Assembly (NCBI RefSeq): GCF_002252635.1
Contig: NZ_NQKX01000003.1
Span: forward strand, 248,001 to 312,000
Reading direction: 5' to 3'
Length of the DNA stretch: 64,000 nucleotides
DNA from: Synechococcus sp. MW101C3
GTDB taxonomy: Bacteria > Cyanobacteriota > Cyanobacteriia > PCC-6307 > Cyanobiaceae
Part shown: positions 28,034 through 39,823 of the stretch, one piece after another
How the letters are laid out: every line of letters starts with the position of its first letter
How positions within the stretch are numbered: position 1 is the first letter of the stretch
Made by a program: the position numbers and the translations under genes
Notes under the pieces: model-generated
Databases searched by the model: none
Told to the model about the DNA's origin: nothing
Seen by the model: the letters and a program-made list of their open reading frames with translations, nothing else

Positions 28034-28037
<4 letters not shown>
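27927..28037 (+). CDS. Possible 36-codon leader ORF overlapping the deaD start
   Basis: An ATG at 27927 opens a frame of 36 codons (KGKAGVLQAIKAMSFGLLPA and so on) whose TGA overlaps the deaD GTG as GTGA. The junction looks like translational coupling, and a TACATT element lies at 27905-27910. There is no homology evidence. It could instead be chance within the long 5' leader of the helicase gene. Confidence 0.3.
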
Positions 28038-30019
<1,982 letters not shown>

Positions 30020-30058
30020 GCCCTTCAGCCCCTCCCCGCCATTGCCCTGAGGCCCTCC

Positions 30059-30343
30059 ATGCGCCTGGTCTTCACCTTCACCTCGCTGGCTGCCCTCACG
30101 CTCTTTGCCCAACCGGTGCAGGCCGATACGTTGAGCGCATCGGCTTCCACCCGCAACGACAGCGTCACCAGGTTCTGCCTGGCGGGGTTCCAGGCCGCCT
30201 TCCAAGCGGCCCGCAAAGTGCCCCCGGATGGCATGGGGGCCTACACCTGCAACTGCTTCGTGGAGCAGGTGAACAAGGGCTCCAGCATCCAGGGCGCCAC
30301 CGACATCTGCCGGCAGCTCGCCACGACCAAGTACCGGCTCTGA
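30059..30343 (+). CDS. Secreted small cysteine-containing protein
   Basis: The 94-residue precursor has a signal peptide (RLVFTFTSLAALTLFAQPVQA, cleavage after about residue 22). The mature part has four Cys: FCLAGFQ, TCNCFVEQV and ICRQL. This pattern suggests one or two disulfides in the periplasm or lumen. I recognise no family name. It starts 39 bases after deaD in the same direction and may be read through from it. The following 66-residue gene faces it. Confidence 0.7.
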   Translation: MRLVFTFTSLAALTLFAQPVQADTLSASASTRNDSVTRFCLAGFQAAFQAARKVPPDGMGAYTCNCFVEQVNKGSSIQGATDICRQLATTKYRL

Positions 30344-30347
30344 GCGT

Positions 30348-30548
30348 TCAGCTCCAGAGGCTGGTCACACCATCGGTGCACAGCAGGCTCACCTGCTCCA
30401 GGGGCAGGTTTTCGATCGTGGCGATCAAGGTCGTCTGCACCTCGGTGGACTCGGTGAGCACCAGGGATTGCAGCAGGTCGAAACGGTCCTGAGGGGCGAG
30501 TTCGCCGTTCTCGCACCAGGCCAGACTCCAGGGGACAGGGGCAGACAT
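30348..30548 (-). CDS. 66-aa protein with an ENGEL motif, unknown function
   Basis: The protein has the N-terminal segment [20 protein letters not shown], then a helical acidic middle part ([21 protein letters not shown]) and [13 protein letters not shown] at the end. No domain is recognised and no membrane helix is predicted. It resembles the protein at 12626-12811 in its first 20 residues. The ATG at 30548 is a good start; a longer frame upstream reads through low-complexity sequence. It is divergent from the ABC transporter gene with about 115 bases between, which hold a 27-base pyrimidine run. Confidence 0.6.
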   Translation of the reverse strand: MSAPVPWSLAWCENGELAPQDRFDLLQSLVLTESTEVQTTLIATIENLPLEQVSLLCTDGVTSLWS

Positions 30549-30601
30549 TGGTTCGGGATCGCCGGGTGTTGGTTCCGTGACAATCAGACGGCCTTCGCCC
30601 A

Positions 30602-30628
30602 TTTCCTCCCTTCTTCCCTTTTCCTTCC
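30602..30628. repeat. Uninterrupted 27-base pyrimidine tract
   Basis: Every base from 30602 to 30628 is T or C on the plus strand. It lies 36 bases before the ABC transporter ATG, in a divergent intergenic region. Its function is unknown; it could form an unusual DNA structure or affect the message leader. Confidence 0.6.
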
Positions 30629-30663
30629 GTTCTGCTTCACGCTTTGCCACGCCTGCCCAGGCC

Positions 30664-32484
<1,821 letters not shown>

Positions 32485-32547
32485 ACACAGGCAGGCATCC
32501 GCTGCCCCCTTGATACGGCACGACGGGGTGGGCGGGAATGTTGCAGC

Positions 32548-33216
32548 ATGGACAACTCCTTCAGGGCCCCCTGCTGCCCCCTGACGATGGCGCCGAGCTC
32601 CGGTCCCCACGAACTGCCGACGACGTCCCAGACGGAGTTGCTGGAGTTGCCCGTCGAGCGCCTCCAGCCCACCCAGCTCTGCCTCGGTCTGGCGGAGGTG
32701 CGGGCCCGGGCCTGTGATTTCCGCCTCGAATCCGCTGCCAGCCGCCGCCGTTACCTGCGCAGCCGCCCGGTGCCGGTCGCCGTCAGCAGCGCCGGTGAGC
32801 ACTGGATGATCGATCGCCATCACCGGCTGCGGGCCCTGCTCGACGTCGACCCGGACGTGAGCGTGTTCTGTGCGGTGGTGCTGCGGCTGGAGGGCGCCAG
32901 CCGGGCCCATTGCCTCGAGGAGCTCAATCGCCGCGGCTGGCTCTATCTGCACGATGGCGAGGGGCGCGGTCCCCACCCGGCGGAGCGCCTGCCGAGGCGG
33001 CTGGAGGCACTCGACGACGACCCCTATCGCAGCCTGGTCTGGAAGCTGAAGCAGGAGGGGCTGATCCGTGCCCAACCCACCCTGCCCTTCCACGAGTTTC
33101 GCTGGGGCGCCTGGCTGCGTCAGCAGGCGCTGCCGCCGTTCAGTTCGATCGAGCTGGATCCGGCTCTGCCGGCGGCGCGGGAACTGGTGCGCCAACGCCG
33201 CGATCCTGGGAGCTGA
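32548..33216 (+). CDS. ParB-like (ParBc_2) domain protein
   Basis: The 222-residue protein has the ParB/sulfiredoxin-type fold: VERLQPTQLCLGLAEVRARA, then RSRPVPVAVSSAGEHWMIDRHHRLRALLDV. The GEHWMIDRHHRLRAL segment corresponds to the conserved D-x-H-H-R motif of the ParBc_2 family. A second conserved half ends SLVWKLKQEGLI, FHEFRWGAWLR and RQQALPPFSS. Function is unknown; it is not the chromosome-partitioning ParB, as no partner ParA or helix-turn-helix is present. ATG at 32548 is taken; 32587 is also possible. Confidence 0.75.
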   Translation: MDNSFRAPCCPLTMAPSSGPHELPTTSQTELLELPVERLQPTQLCLGLAEVRARACDFRLESAASRRRYLRSRPVPVAVSSAGEHWMIDRHHRLRALLDVDPDVSVFCAVVLRLEGASRAHCLEELNRRGWLYLHDGEGRGPHPAERLPRRLEALDDDPYRSLVWKLKQEGLIRAQPTLPFHEFRWGAWLRQQALPPFSSIELDPALPAARELVRQRRDPGS

Positions 33217-33294
33217 GGTCACCAGCTCAGAAACTGACTGATGCCGGCGGGCCTGGGAGGGAAATCCACCGCCAGGATGAAATAAGGTTTCAAT

Positions 33295-34275
33295 ATGAAG
33301 ACATCGGCAGCGAAGCGCCAGAGATCCACAGCGGTTCCTTCGGCGCCTTCAGCCGGATACCCGAGCGCTCCGCCCCCCAAGCGCCGGTCCAGCGGATTGG
33401 GGCCGATCCTGCTCGCCGTGATGTTCGGGCTCGGCGGCGGCCTCGCCCTGGCGGTGCCCTTGGCCGATCTGATCAAGGGCAACACCACTGTGAAGCTGGA
33501 AGGCTTCCGCAATCCCTTCGGCAGCTGGGTTGACACCGATCGCGACCTGCTCGTGCTCGGCTCCGACGTGGGTGGTGGCAACACCGATGTGATCTTCACG
33601 CTGCGGGTGGAGAACGGCAAAACCCAGATCACCCAGGTGCCGCGAGACACCTACATCGATTCCGCCCGCTTCGGCCCGGTCAAGGCCAACGCTCTCTACG
33701 CCTACGGCGGCATCGAAGCCGCGAAGGAGGAGCTTTCTGAGCGCCTCGGTCGACCCATCGGCCACTACATCAAGGTGAATCTGAGCGCGATCCGCCGCAT
33801 GGGCGATGTGCTCGGTGGCGTCGAGGTGGATGTGCCCAAGCGCATGTACTACGTCGACAACAGCCAGGGCCTCTACATCGACCTGCAGCCGGGCATGCAG
33901 ACGCTCAAGGGCCGCGACCTGGAAGGCTTCCTGCGCTGGCGCCACGACGAGAACGGTGACATCGGCCGCATCGAGCGGCAGCAGCTGGTGCTGGCCGCGG
34001 TGTTTCGCAAGCTGATCCGGCCGGACAACCTGATGCGTCTGCCCACCCTGCTCTCCGCCGCCGGGGAGGATGTCAAGACCGATCTCGGGCCGATGCAGAT
34101 CGGCGGCCTGATCACCGCCATGGCCTCCACCCAGCTCAGCACCGAGCGGCTCGGCGGCCGCCCGTTCGACCGCAACGGCATCAGCTACTGGGAAGCCGAC
34201 TGGCCCAGCACCGCCGGCACCGCCAGCTCCTCCAAGGAGTCGTCGGACAACGGCCGCTACCGCTTCCTGTTCTGA
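33295..34275 (+). CDS. LytR-CpsA-Psr (LCP) family protein
   Basis: LCP proteins attach polyprenyl-phosphate-linked glycans to peptidoglycan on the outside of the cytoplasmic membrane. The 326-residue protein has a basic, Pro-rich cytoplasmic start, one membrane helix (about residues 36-57), then the LCP domain. It shows DLLVLGSDVGGGNTDVIFTLRV with the Asp and Arg residues of the active site, QVPRDTYIDS, KANALYAYGG, LSAIRRMGDVLGGVEVDVPK, and LEGFLRWRHDENGDIGRIERQQ. A TAAGGT at 33283-33288 is only six bases before the ATG. Downstream lie the efflux genes, about 70 bases away, which may be read from the same promoter. Confidence 0.92.
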   Translation: MKTSAAKRQRSTAVPSAPSAGYPSAPPPKRRSSGLGPILLAVMFGLGGGLALAVPLADLIKGNTTVKLEGFRNPFGSWVDTDRDLLVLGSDVGGGNTDVIFTLRVENGKTQITQVPRDTYIDSARFGPVKANALYAYGGIEAAKEELSERLGRPIGHYIKVNLSAIRRMGDVLGGVEVDVPKRMYYVDNSQGLYIDLQPGMQTLKGRDLEGFLRWRHDENGDIGRIERQQLVLAAVFRKLIRPDNLMRLPTLLSAAGEDVKTDLGPMQIGGLITAMASTQLSTERLGGRPFDRNGISYWEADWPSTAGTASSSKESSDNGRYRFLF

Positions 34276-34347
34276 GCCACGGCGCCAGGGTCGCCGCCAC
34301 CTTCCAGCTACTGATCCTCAGCCTCCTGCCATCAGCCCTCAGCGGCC

Positions 34348-35394
34348 ATGGACGGAGCCGGTACCGTGCCGGCAATGCGCCGCAGCGCTGCGATGGCTCC
34401 ACTCTCCCCCCTGCTTCAGCAGAGCCTGCGCCTTGGCCTCGCCAGCCTGATCACCGCCGCGATCGCGCTCTGGAGCGATCGGATCGCGTTCGTGTGGTAC
34501 CCGCTGCTGGCCGTGATCTTCGTCATCGATGACAACGACGAGCTGACCGTCAAAGCGGCCCTCGCCCGGGTGCTCGGCACCGCCAGCGGCGGTCTGGTGG
34601 CCTTTCTTGTGCACACGATCATGGGCGGCTGGCCCGCGGTGCTGGTGTCCCTGCTGCTGACCGTGCCCCTGCTGCGGCTGCTGGGCTGGCAAGGAGGGCT
34701 GTCCACCGCCGTGACGATCAGCCTGATGTTCCTGCTGATCCCCCACTACACCGCGCTCAACTGGGACTACGTGTTCAACCGCACGGTGGACACGTCCGTG
34801 GGAATCGTGGTGGCGCTGCTGACGGCCCTGCTGTTCTGGCCGAAGAACAGGCTGCAGCGCATCGGGGCCCTCGAGCGGCAGATCCACACCAGCCTGCAGA
34901 CGCAGCTCGCTGCCCTCACGGCGTGGGCTCTGGGCAGGCAGGCACGCCCTGCACCGCTGTCCCGTGCCGAGTTCACCGCCCGCCTGCTCGCTCTCGAACA
35001 GCTGGTGCAGCAGGAGCAGGCGGGCCATGCACGGCACCTGCTGCGGCAGGCACGCTGGCGCCAGCGGCTGCTGATCTGGCAGACGATCCACCACCACTGG
35101 GTGCAGTTCGAACGGCTGCTCGGCCAGCTCCCCGCCGACCTGGCCGGCGAGCCAGCTGTCGCCGCGTTGGCATCGCAGCTGCAACGGGCGCTTCAGCAGC
35201 TGCAGGCGCCGGCGTCAGGCGACGGGCCGCTGCAGCTGCAGCCAGCCTCCGGGGAGCAGACCCTGCCCTCGCTGCTGCTGCTCTCGCTGGAGGAGGAACA
35301 CAACCGGCTGCGGCGGGCGCTGCTTTCGCTGCAGTTCTGCGAGCGGAGCACCCTGCCCCGCACCGCCAGCTCCCGCTTGGAGCCGGCGCGATGA
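34348..35394 (+). CDS. FUSC/ArAE-type membrane protein, half-size (first of pair)
   Basis: The 348-residue protein has an N-terminal membrane part with about five to six helices (LGLASLITAAIALW, FVWYPLLAVIFVIDD, VFNRTVDTSVGIVVALLTALLFWP) and a long cytoplasmic helical tail. The membrane part matches one half of fusaric-acid/aromatic-acid exporters such as AaeB and YccS, which have two such halves in a protein of about 650-720 residues. Here the second half is a separate gene that overlaps by four bases (ATGA). It would act with TolC and an adaptor to pump out small molecules. Met codons at 34375 and 34393 are other possible starts. Confidence 0.8.
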   Translation: MDGAGTVPAMRRSAAMAPLSPLLQQSLRLGLASLITAAIALWSDRIAFVWYPLLAVIFVIDDNDELTVKAALARVLGTASGGLVAFLVHTIMGGWPAVLVSLLLTVPLLRLLGWQGGLSTAVTISLMFLLIPHYTALNWDYVFNRTVDTSVGIVVALLTALLFWPKNRLQRIGALERQIHTSLQTQLAALTAWALGRQARPAPLSRAEFTARLLALEQLVQQEQAGHARHLLRQARWRQRLLIWQTIHHHWVQFERLLGQLPADLAGEPAVAALASQLQRALQQLQAPASGDGPLQLQPASGEQTLPSLLLLSLEEEHNRLRRALLSLQFCERSTLPRTASSRLEPAR

Positions 35395-36470
35395 AGCTTC
35401 CGCCACGGCAGGAATGGCGCCTGGCCCTGGTGACCGGGCTGAGTACGGGCTTTGCGGTGCTGAGTCCGTTGCCGGATGGCTACTACATGCCGATGGCGAT
35501 CACCGCCGTGATGGCCGGCAGCTACGGCGGCTCCTATGCACTGGGTCGCCAGCGGCTGCTGGGCAGCCTGATGGGGGTGGCCATCCTGTTGGTGTGCCAG
35601 AGCGGCCTGCGCCTGCCCTTGCCCCTGGCCCTCGGCATCGCCCTGACGCTCACCCGCCTGCTGGGCGGTGCGCTGGGTCTGCAGAGCGGCTACAAGGTGG
35701 CTGGCTTCATCGTGGTGATGGGCTGGCTGGTGCACAGTTCCAACCTCTCCAGCTGGATTCCGCTGCGCCTGGGCTGGACCTGCCTGGGAATCGTGGTGGG
35801 GTTGCTGGCCGTGCGCTGGATCTGGCCCAGCCGGGCGATCCAGCAGCAGAACGACGGCTGCCGGCGCCTGATGGGCACGATCGCAGCCGCCTTGCGCGAG
35901 GAAGGCCAGCGACTCGGCAGCCCGCTGGCCCCCGCCGCTTCCCCCGGCGAGCGGCGCCGGCGCCACCGGCAGGACCTGACCCAACTAGTGGCCCTGCGGC
36001 AGGGGCGGCCGGCGGCGATCACGGAGCTGGGGCTCAACCCGGCCCGGCAGCCGCTGCATCACCTGTGGCAACTGTGCGATGCCACCTTTTCGCTGTTGCT
36101 TGGAACCCTCGACGGGCTGCGCAGCCTGCCGCCTCCACTGTTGTCACCGTCGGCGCTGGTGGAGCTGAGAATGGCGGAAGTGAGGCTGCTGGAGGCCATG
36201 GCCCAGCGGCTGGAGGGATGGCAGACCTGCCGCTTCGCGCAGGACGAACCGCTGCCGTCGCTGACGGCCAGCGGCAGGCAGGCAGGCTTGCAGAGCCAGG
36301 CACTGGCCCTGGCGGCCCTGCGCACCTGCCGCGAGCTGCTGCACAGCCCCGCCTTCGAGCTGGTGCCGAACGTGCGCCAGCGCCAGGTGGCCCGGCGCCT
36401 GATGCTGCTGGAGCAGGCAGCCGAGGGCCTCGAAACGATGGACCGGCGCTGGCAGGCGCTGCAGGCATGA
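35391..36470 (+). CDS. FUSC/ArAE-type membrane protein, half-size (second of pair)
   Basis: The 359-residue protein has a short basic start and then five or six membrane helices, with ALVTGLSTGFAVLSPLPDGYYMPMAITAVMAGSYGGSYALGRQRLLGSLMGV as the opening block (the family's conserved YW-P-A-x-G-R-x-G region in altered form). GYKVAGFIVVMGWLVH and VGLLAVRWIWPS follow, and then a cytoplasmic helical tail of about 200 residues. It most likely pairs with the preceding gene product. Its ATG overlaps that gene's stop, and its own stop overlaps the TolC gene start. I see no sign of decay in either half. Confidence 0.8.
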   Translation: MKLPPRQEWRLALVTGLSTGFAVLSPLPDGYYMPMAITAVMAGSYGGSYALGRQRLLGSLMGVAILLVCQSGLRLPLPLALGIALTLTRLLGGALGLQSGYKVAGFIVVMGWLVHSSNLSSWIPLRLGWTCLGIVVGLLAVRWIWPSRAIQQQNDGCRRLMGTIAAALREEGQRLGSPLAPAASPGERRRRHRQDLTQLVALRQGRPAAITELGLNPARQPLHHLWQLCDATFSLLLGTLDGLRSLPPPLLSPSALVELRMAEVRLLEAMAQRLEGWQTCRFAQDEPLPSLTASGRQAGLQSQALALAALRTCRELLHSPAFELVPNVRQRQVARRLMLLEQAAEGLETMDRRWQALQA

Positions 36471-38206
36471 CCAGACTCCCTTCCGGGCCTGCGATCGCCA
36501 CCAGGCTCGCCCTGAGCGTGACGTTGCTGGGGATCGCGCTGGAGCAGGGCCGCGGTGTGGCACTGGCAGCCGGGGCCGACCCTCATCACCACGCCGCTGC
36601 GCTGGAGCGCGCCTGGAGCCGCCTGGACGCCGAATTGCGCCTGCTGGACCAGCTGTTGCCCGGGCCGGAGGACGGGGGAGCCGGCGGCGCCACCCCCGGT
36701 GAGACGCCACCGGCCCCACCCCCGCTAGCCCTGCCGACGGCGGCGCAGCTCAGCGATCAGCAGGTGCAGGCGCTCAGCCTGGAGCAGGCGGTGGTGATCG
36801 CGCTGGCCGAAAGTCCGCAGGTTCAGGCCCGGCGCCTGGAGGTGGCCGCAGCCCTGGCCCAGCTGCAAAGCCGCCTGGGCACCTACTGGCCCCGCATCGC
36901 CGCCGTGGGCGGGCTGGCCTACGACCAGACAGCGACGCGGTTCGGGGTGCCCGCCGGCAACGGCAGCCTCGCCCTCGGGCCCAACTTCGCCGCATCCGGG
37001 CTGCAGGCCGCCGATGGCTCGACCACCAATGGCCCCTTCTTCGTGCCCAGCGGTGCCACCGCCACCTTGAACCAGGGGGTGCGCCAGCTGAGCGGTGGCC
37101 TGGAGCTGGATCTGGCTTTGCTGGACTTCGCCCGCAGCCCCTCGATCCAGGCGGCCCGGGCGCGGCTGCGGCAGGCACGGGCCGCCTACGCCAACAGCCT
37201 GCGGCACCGGCAGCTGGAGGTGAGTGAGGCCTATTACGGCCTGCAGCGGGCCGACCAGCTGGTGCGCATCCGCGAAGCCGACCTGCGCAACGATGGCGTG
37301 ATCCTGCAAGAGGTGCTGGCGCTCAAGCAGGCCGGGCTCGTGCCCCGGCTCGACCTGCTGCGCCGCCAGGCCTTCGAAGCCGAAAGCGAGGAACAGCTGA
37401 TCCAGGCCCGCGCCGACCAGGCGGTGGCTCGGCGTCGGCTGGCCGTGCTGCTCAATCTGCCGGCCAACCTCACCCCCCGCGCGGCGGACCCGATCCGGAT
37501 CCAGTCCCGCTGGCCGTTCGGGCTGGAGGAGAGCCTGCTGGCCGCCTATCGCGACAACCCCGAGCTGGCGCTGGTGCTGGCCAGCCGCGACGCCCTGGCC
37601 AAGGACCGGCAGGCCCTGGCCGCCCAGCTGCTGCCCCGCCTGAGCCTGTTCGCCGCCGCGGCCGCCGGCAGCAGCCAGACCCAGCAGTGGAACATCAGCG
37701 GCGACTGCTGTGGCACGACGGTGATTCCCACCCAGAACAGCGCAGGCACGGACTGGTCGGTGGGGCTGGCCTTCCGCTGGCTGCTGTTCGACGGCGGCAG
37801 CACGGCCGCGGCGCTGCGCAGCCTGACGCAGCAGGAGCAGGCCGAGGCGCAGCGCTATGCCGCCTCACGCAACGACATCCGCCTGCGGCTGGAGCAGGCC
37901 TTCTTCGAACATGGGGCCAGCCTGGGAAAACTGGCCTCCAGCCAGCGGGGGGTGCGCGCCAGCCTGGAGGCCTTTCGGGATGCCCGGCTCCGCTATCAGA
38001 GCGGTCTGGCCAACGAAGTCACCCTATCGCTCACCCAGGACCGGCTGATCACCAGCCTGGTGCAGCGACTGGAGGCCACGGTGGCCGTGAACATCACCTA
38101 CGCCCGACTGCTGCGGGAACTGCTGCCGATGCCCACCGACCCCGAGGCCGTCGTGCCGGTGCAGCTCACGGTTCCAGAGGCCGGCCGTCGGCAACTGGGG
38201 CCGTGA
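36467..38206 (+). CDS. TolC family outer membrane efflux protein
   Basis: The 579-residue precursor has a signal peptide (hydrophobic run in TRLALSVTLLGIAL, cleavage around residue 35). Two repeats of the outer-membrane efflux (OEP) domain follow, with long alpha-helices rich in Ala, Gln and Arg (VQARRLEVAAALAQLQSRLG, ARARLRQARAAYANSLRHRQLEVSEAYYGLQRADQLVRIREADL). A Pro-rich linker lies before the first repeat. It would form the trimeric outer-membrane channel for the FUSC pair. The start ATG overlaps the previous stop, so all three are translated together. Confidence 0.88.
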   Translation: MTRLPSGPAIATRLALSVTLLGIALEQGRGVALAAGADPHHHAAALERAWSRLDAELRLLDQLLPGPEDGGAGGATPGETPPAPPPLALPTAAQLSDQQVQALSLEQAVVIALAESPQVQARRLEVAAALAQLQSRLGTYWPRIAAVGGLAYDQTATRFGVPAGNGSLALGPNFAASGLQAADGSTTNGPFFVPSGATATLNQGVRQLSGGLELDLALLDFARSPSIQAARARLRQARAAYANSLRHRQLEVSEAYYGLQRADQLVRIREADLRNDGVILQEVLALKQAGLVPRLDLLRRQAFEAESEEQLIQARADQAVARRRLAVLLNLPANLTPRAADPIRIQSRWPFGLEESLLAAYRDNPELALVLASRDALAKDRQALAAQLLPRLSLFAAAAAGSSQTQQWNISGDCCGTTVIPTQNSAGTDWSVGLAFRWLLFDGGSTAAALRSLTQQEQAEAQRYAASRNDIRLRLEQAFFEHGASLGKLASSQRGVRASLEAFRDARLRYQSGLANEVTLSLTQDRLITSLVQRLEATVAVNITYARLLRELLPMPTDPEAVVPVQLTVPEAGRRQLGP

Positions 38207-38256
38207 CGAGCCCGGGCAACGCGAAGCTCCGGATCAGCAGCCTGCGGCTGCGCCGC

Positions 38257-38451
38257 TCAACGCTCGCCGCTGGAGACGAAGCGCTCGATGCGGTACGCCA
38301 GCACCACCAGCAGCACCACCAACCAGAACCAAAGCTCCGGCGCATTGGCGTTGAGCAGCACCACCAGCAGCACCACTTCGGCCACCAGCCAGGGCAGCTC
38401 CCGCCGCAGCGGGCTGGATTCGCCGGTCGGCGGGGGCGGATTCGCAGTCAT
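38257..38451 (-). CDS. 64-aa membrane protein of unknown function
   Basis: The protein has a Pro-rich start and a hydrophobic core (LVAEVVLLVVLLNANAPELWFWLVVLLVVLAYRI) that would make two membrane helices joined by an NANAPELW turn, with Glu and Arg at the ends. Its ATG overlaps the HlyD stop (ATGA). The place in the locus recalls AaeX, the small membrane protein of the AaeXAB system, but the sequence does not clearly match DUF1656. It converges with the TolC gene, with 50 bases between. Confidence 0.65.
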   Translation of the reverse strand: MTANPPPPTGESSPLRRELPWLVAEVVLLVVLLNANAPELWFWLVVLLVVLAYRIERFVSSGER

Positions 38452-39791
38452 GGCAACGCCCCCGCGGTGGGGCTGGGGCTGATGGCCGGAGCGGCCGTCG
38501 GCGCCTTCGGAAGCGGTCGGTCGCTCTGGCGGAGGTCTCCGTCATCCCAGCGGCGATCGAAGCCGAAGGTGCGGAAGCCGCCGGTGAGCGAGCGCAGGCC
38601 GGGCAGCAGATAGGAGATCGGGGTGCGCCATTCCACGTAGGCATGGCCCGTGACGGTGAGACCTTCCCGCACCGGGAACACACTGCTGCCCCGCGAGAGG
38701 GTCCAGCGGAAGCCATCGAGGCTGGCGGGGTCACGCTCCAGGCTGATCTCGGCGCGCATCACCGGCCCGCCTTCCACGAGGGAGCGGGCCAGCTGGGGGT
38801 TGCCGATCGTGGTGGAGATGTCCTCCTCGGTGGCGGGCAACACATTGACCTGCCGGACCCGGCCCACGATGCCACCGAAGCGGCTGCGCTGGTCCCAGTC
38901 GGGCACGACCTCCACCGGCAGATCACGGCGCAGGCGACGGGCATCGGCGGGAGGGAAGTAGGCCACAGCGATCAGTGGCTGGGAGCCGCTCCCACGCCCG
39001 ATCGTGCCCAGCCGCTGGCCCACGGCCACGGTCTGCCCGGGGATCACCTGCAGATCCAGCACCTCCCCATCGCGATCGGCGTGCAGGCGGCCGTTGAAGG
39101 CCAGCTGCGCCTCGCTGACCCGCAGCTGACGGCGCAGATCATCGATGCGAAAACGCCGCTGCAGCGCCGCGGTCTCCAGCTCGAGCTTCACCTGCTGAAA
39201 GGCGGTGAGCAGGTTCCGCTCTTCGATCGCCACCTGATCGAGGTTCACGGCCGTGGCGGTGAGGCCCTGCTCCACCGTCACCACTTCGGAGGAGAGCGGG
39301 GCCACCACCTCCCGCCGGCTCAGCCACTCCAGCTGGTTGAACTTGGCGGCGTAGGTGTTCTTGAGGGCGCCGAAGCGGCTGCGGTCAGCGCCCAGCTTGG
39401 CGAGGGCGGTGGCAAGCGCCTGCCGTTCGGTGGCGAGGCGTTGGTCGTCGCGGGCGGTGAGCTGTTCGTTCTGACGTTCGAGCTCCCGCAGGTTGGCTCG
39501 CTGCTGCTCGATCTCCCGCTCCAGCACCGGCAGATAGAGCTCCACCAGCACCTGGCCGCGTCGCACTCGATCGCCCACGGCCACAAGCAGGCGCCGCACC
39601 TGGCCGCCGGCGCGGGCGTCGATCAGGCCGGCACTGCCGGGCAGCAGCAGCACCCCCTTGCCCATCACCTCGGTGGGCACACGCCAGAAGCAGGCCCAGA
39701 GCACCACCGCACCGACGACACCGCCCAGACACCACGCCACCTTCCGCCGCGGAGGCATCCCCTTCCAATGGTCAGGCCGCAGCAGGTGCAT
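38448..39791 (-). CDS. HlyD-type membrane fusion (periplasmic adaptor) protein
   Basis: The 447-residue protein has one membrane helix (VAWCLGGVVGAVVLWACFW, about residues 19-37), then a biotinyl-lipoyl-like domain (DARAGGQVRRLLVAVGDRVRRGQVLVEL). A long coiled coil rich in Arg, Glu, Leu and Gln spans about residues 80-220. The second half of the lipoyl domain (GRLHADRDGEVLDLQVIPGQTVAVGQRL) and a beta-barrel follow. It resembles the adaptors annotated in NHLM peptide-export systems, but no C39-peptidase ABC gene is nearby. The neighbours suggest it is the adaptor for the FUSC-TolC efflux operon facing it. Confidence 0.85.
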   Translation of the reverse strand: MHLLRPDHWKGMPPRRKVAWCLGGVVGAVVLWACFWRVPTEVMGKGVLLLPGSAGLIDARAGGQVRRLLVAVGDRVRRGQVLVELYLPVLEREIEQQRANLRELERQNEQLTARDDQRLATERQALATALAKLGADRSRFGALKNTYAAKFNQLEWLSRREVVAPLSSEVVTVEQGLTATAVNLDQVAIEERNLLTAFQQVKLELETAALQRRFRIDDLRRQLRVSEAQLAFNGRLHADRDGEVLDLQVIPGQTVAVGQRLGTIGRGSGSQPLIAVAYFPPADARRLRRDLPVEVVPDWDQRSRFGGIVGRVRQVNVLPATEEDISTTIGNPQLARSLVEGGPVMRAEISLERDPASLDGFRWTLSRGSSVFPVREGLTVTGHAYVEWRTPISYLLPGLRSLTGGFRTFGFDRRWDDGDLRQSDRPLPKAPTAAPAISPSPTAGALP

Positions 39792-39823
39792 GGCCGCCAG
39801 CTTGGTGGGTCACGGGGTTCCTG

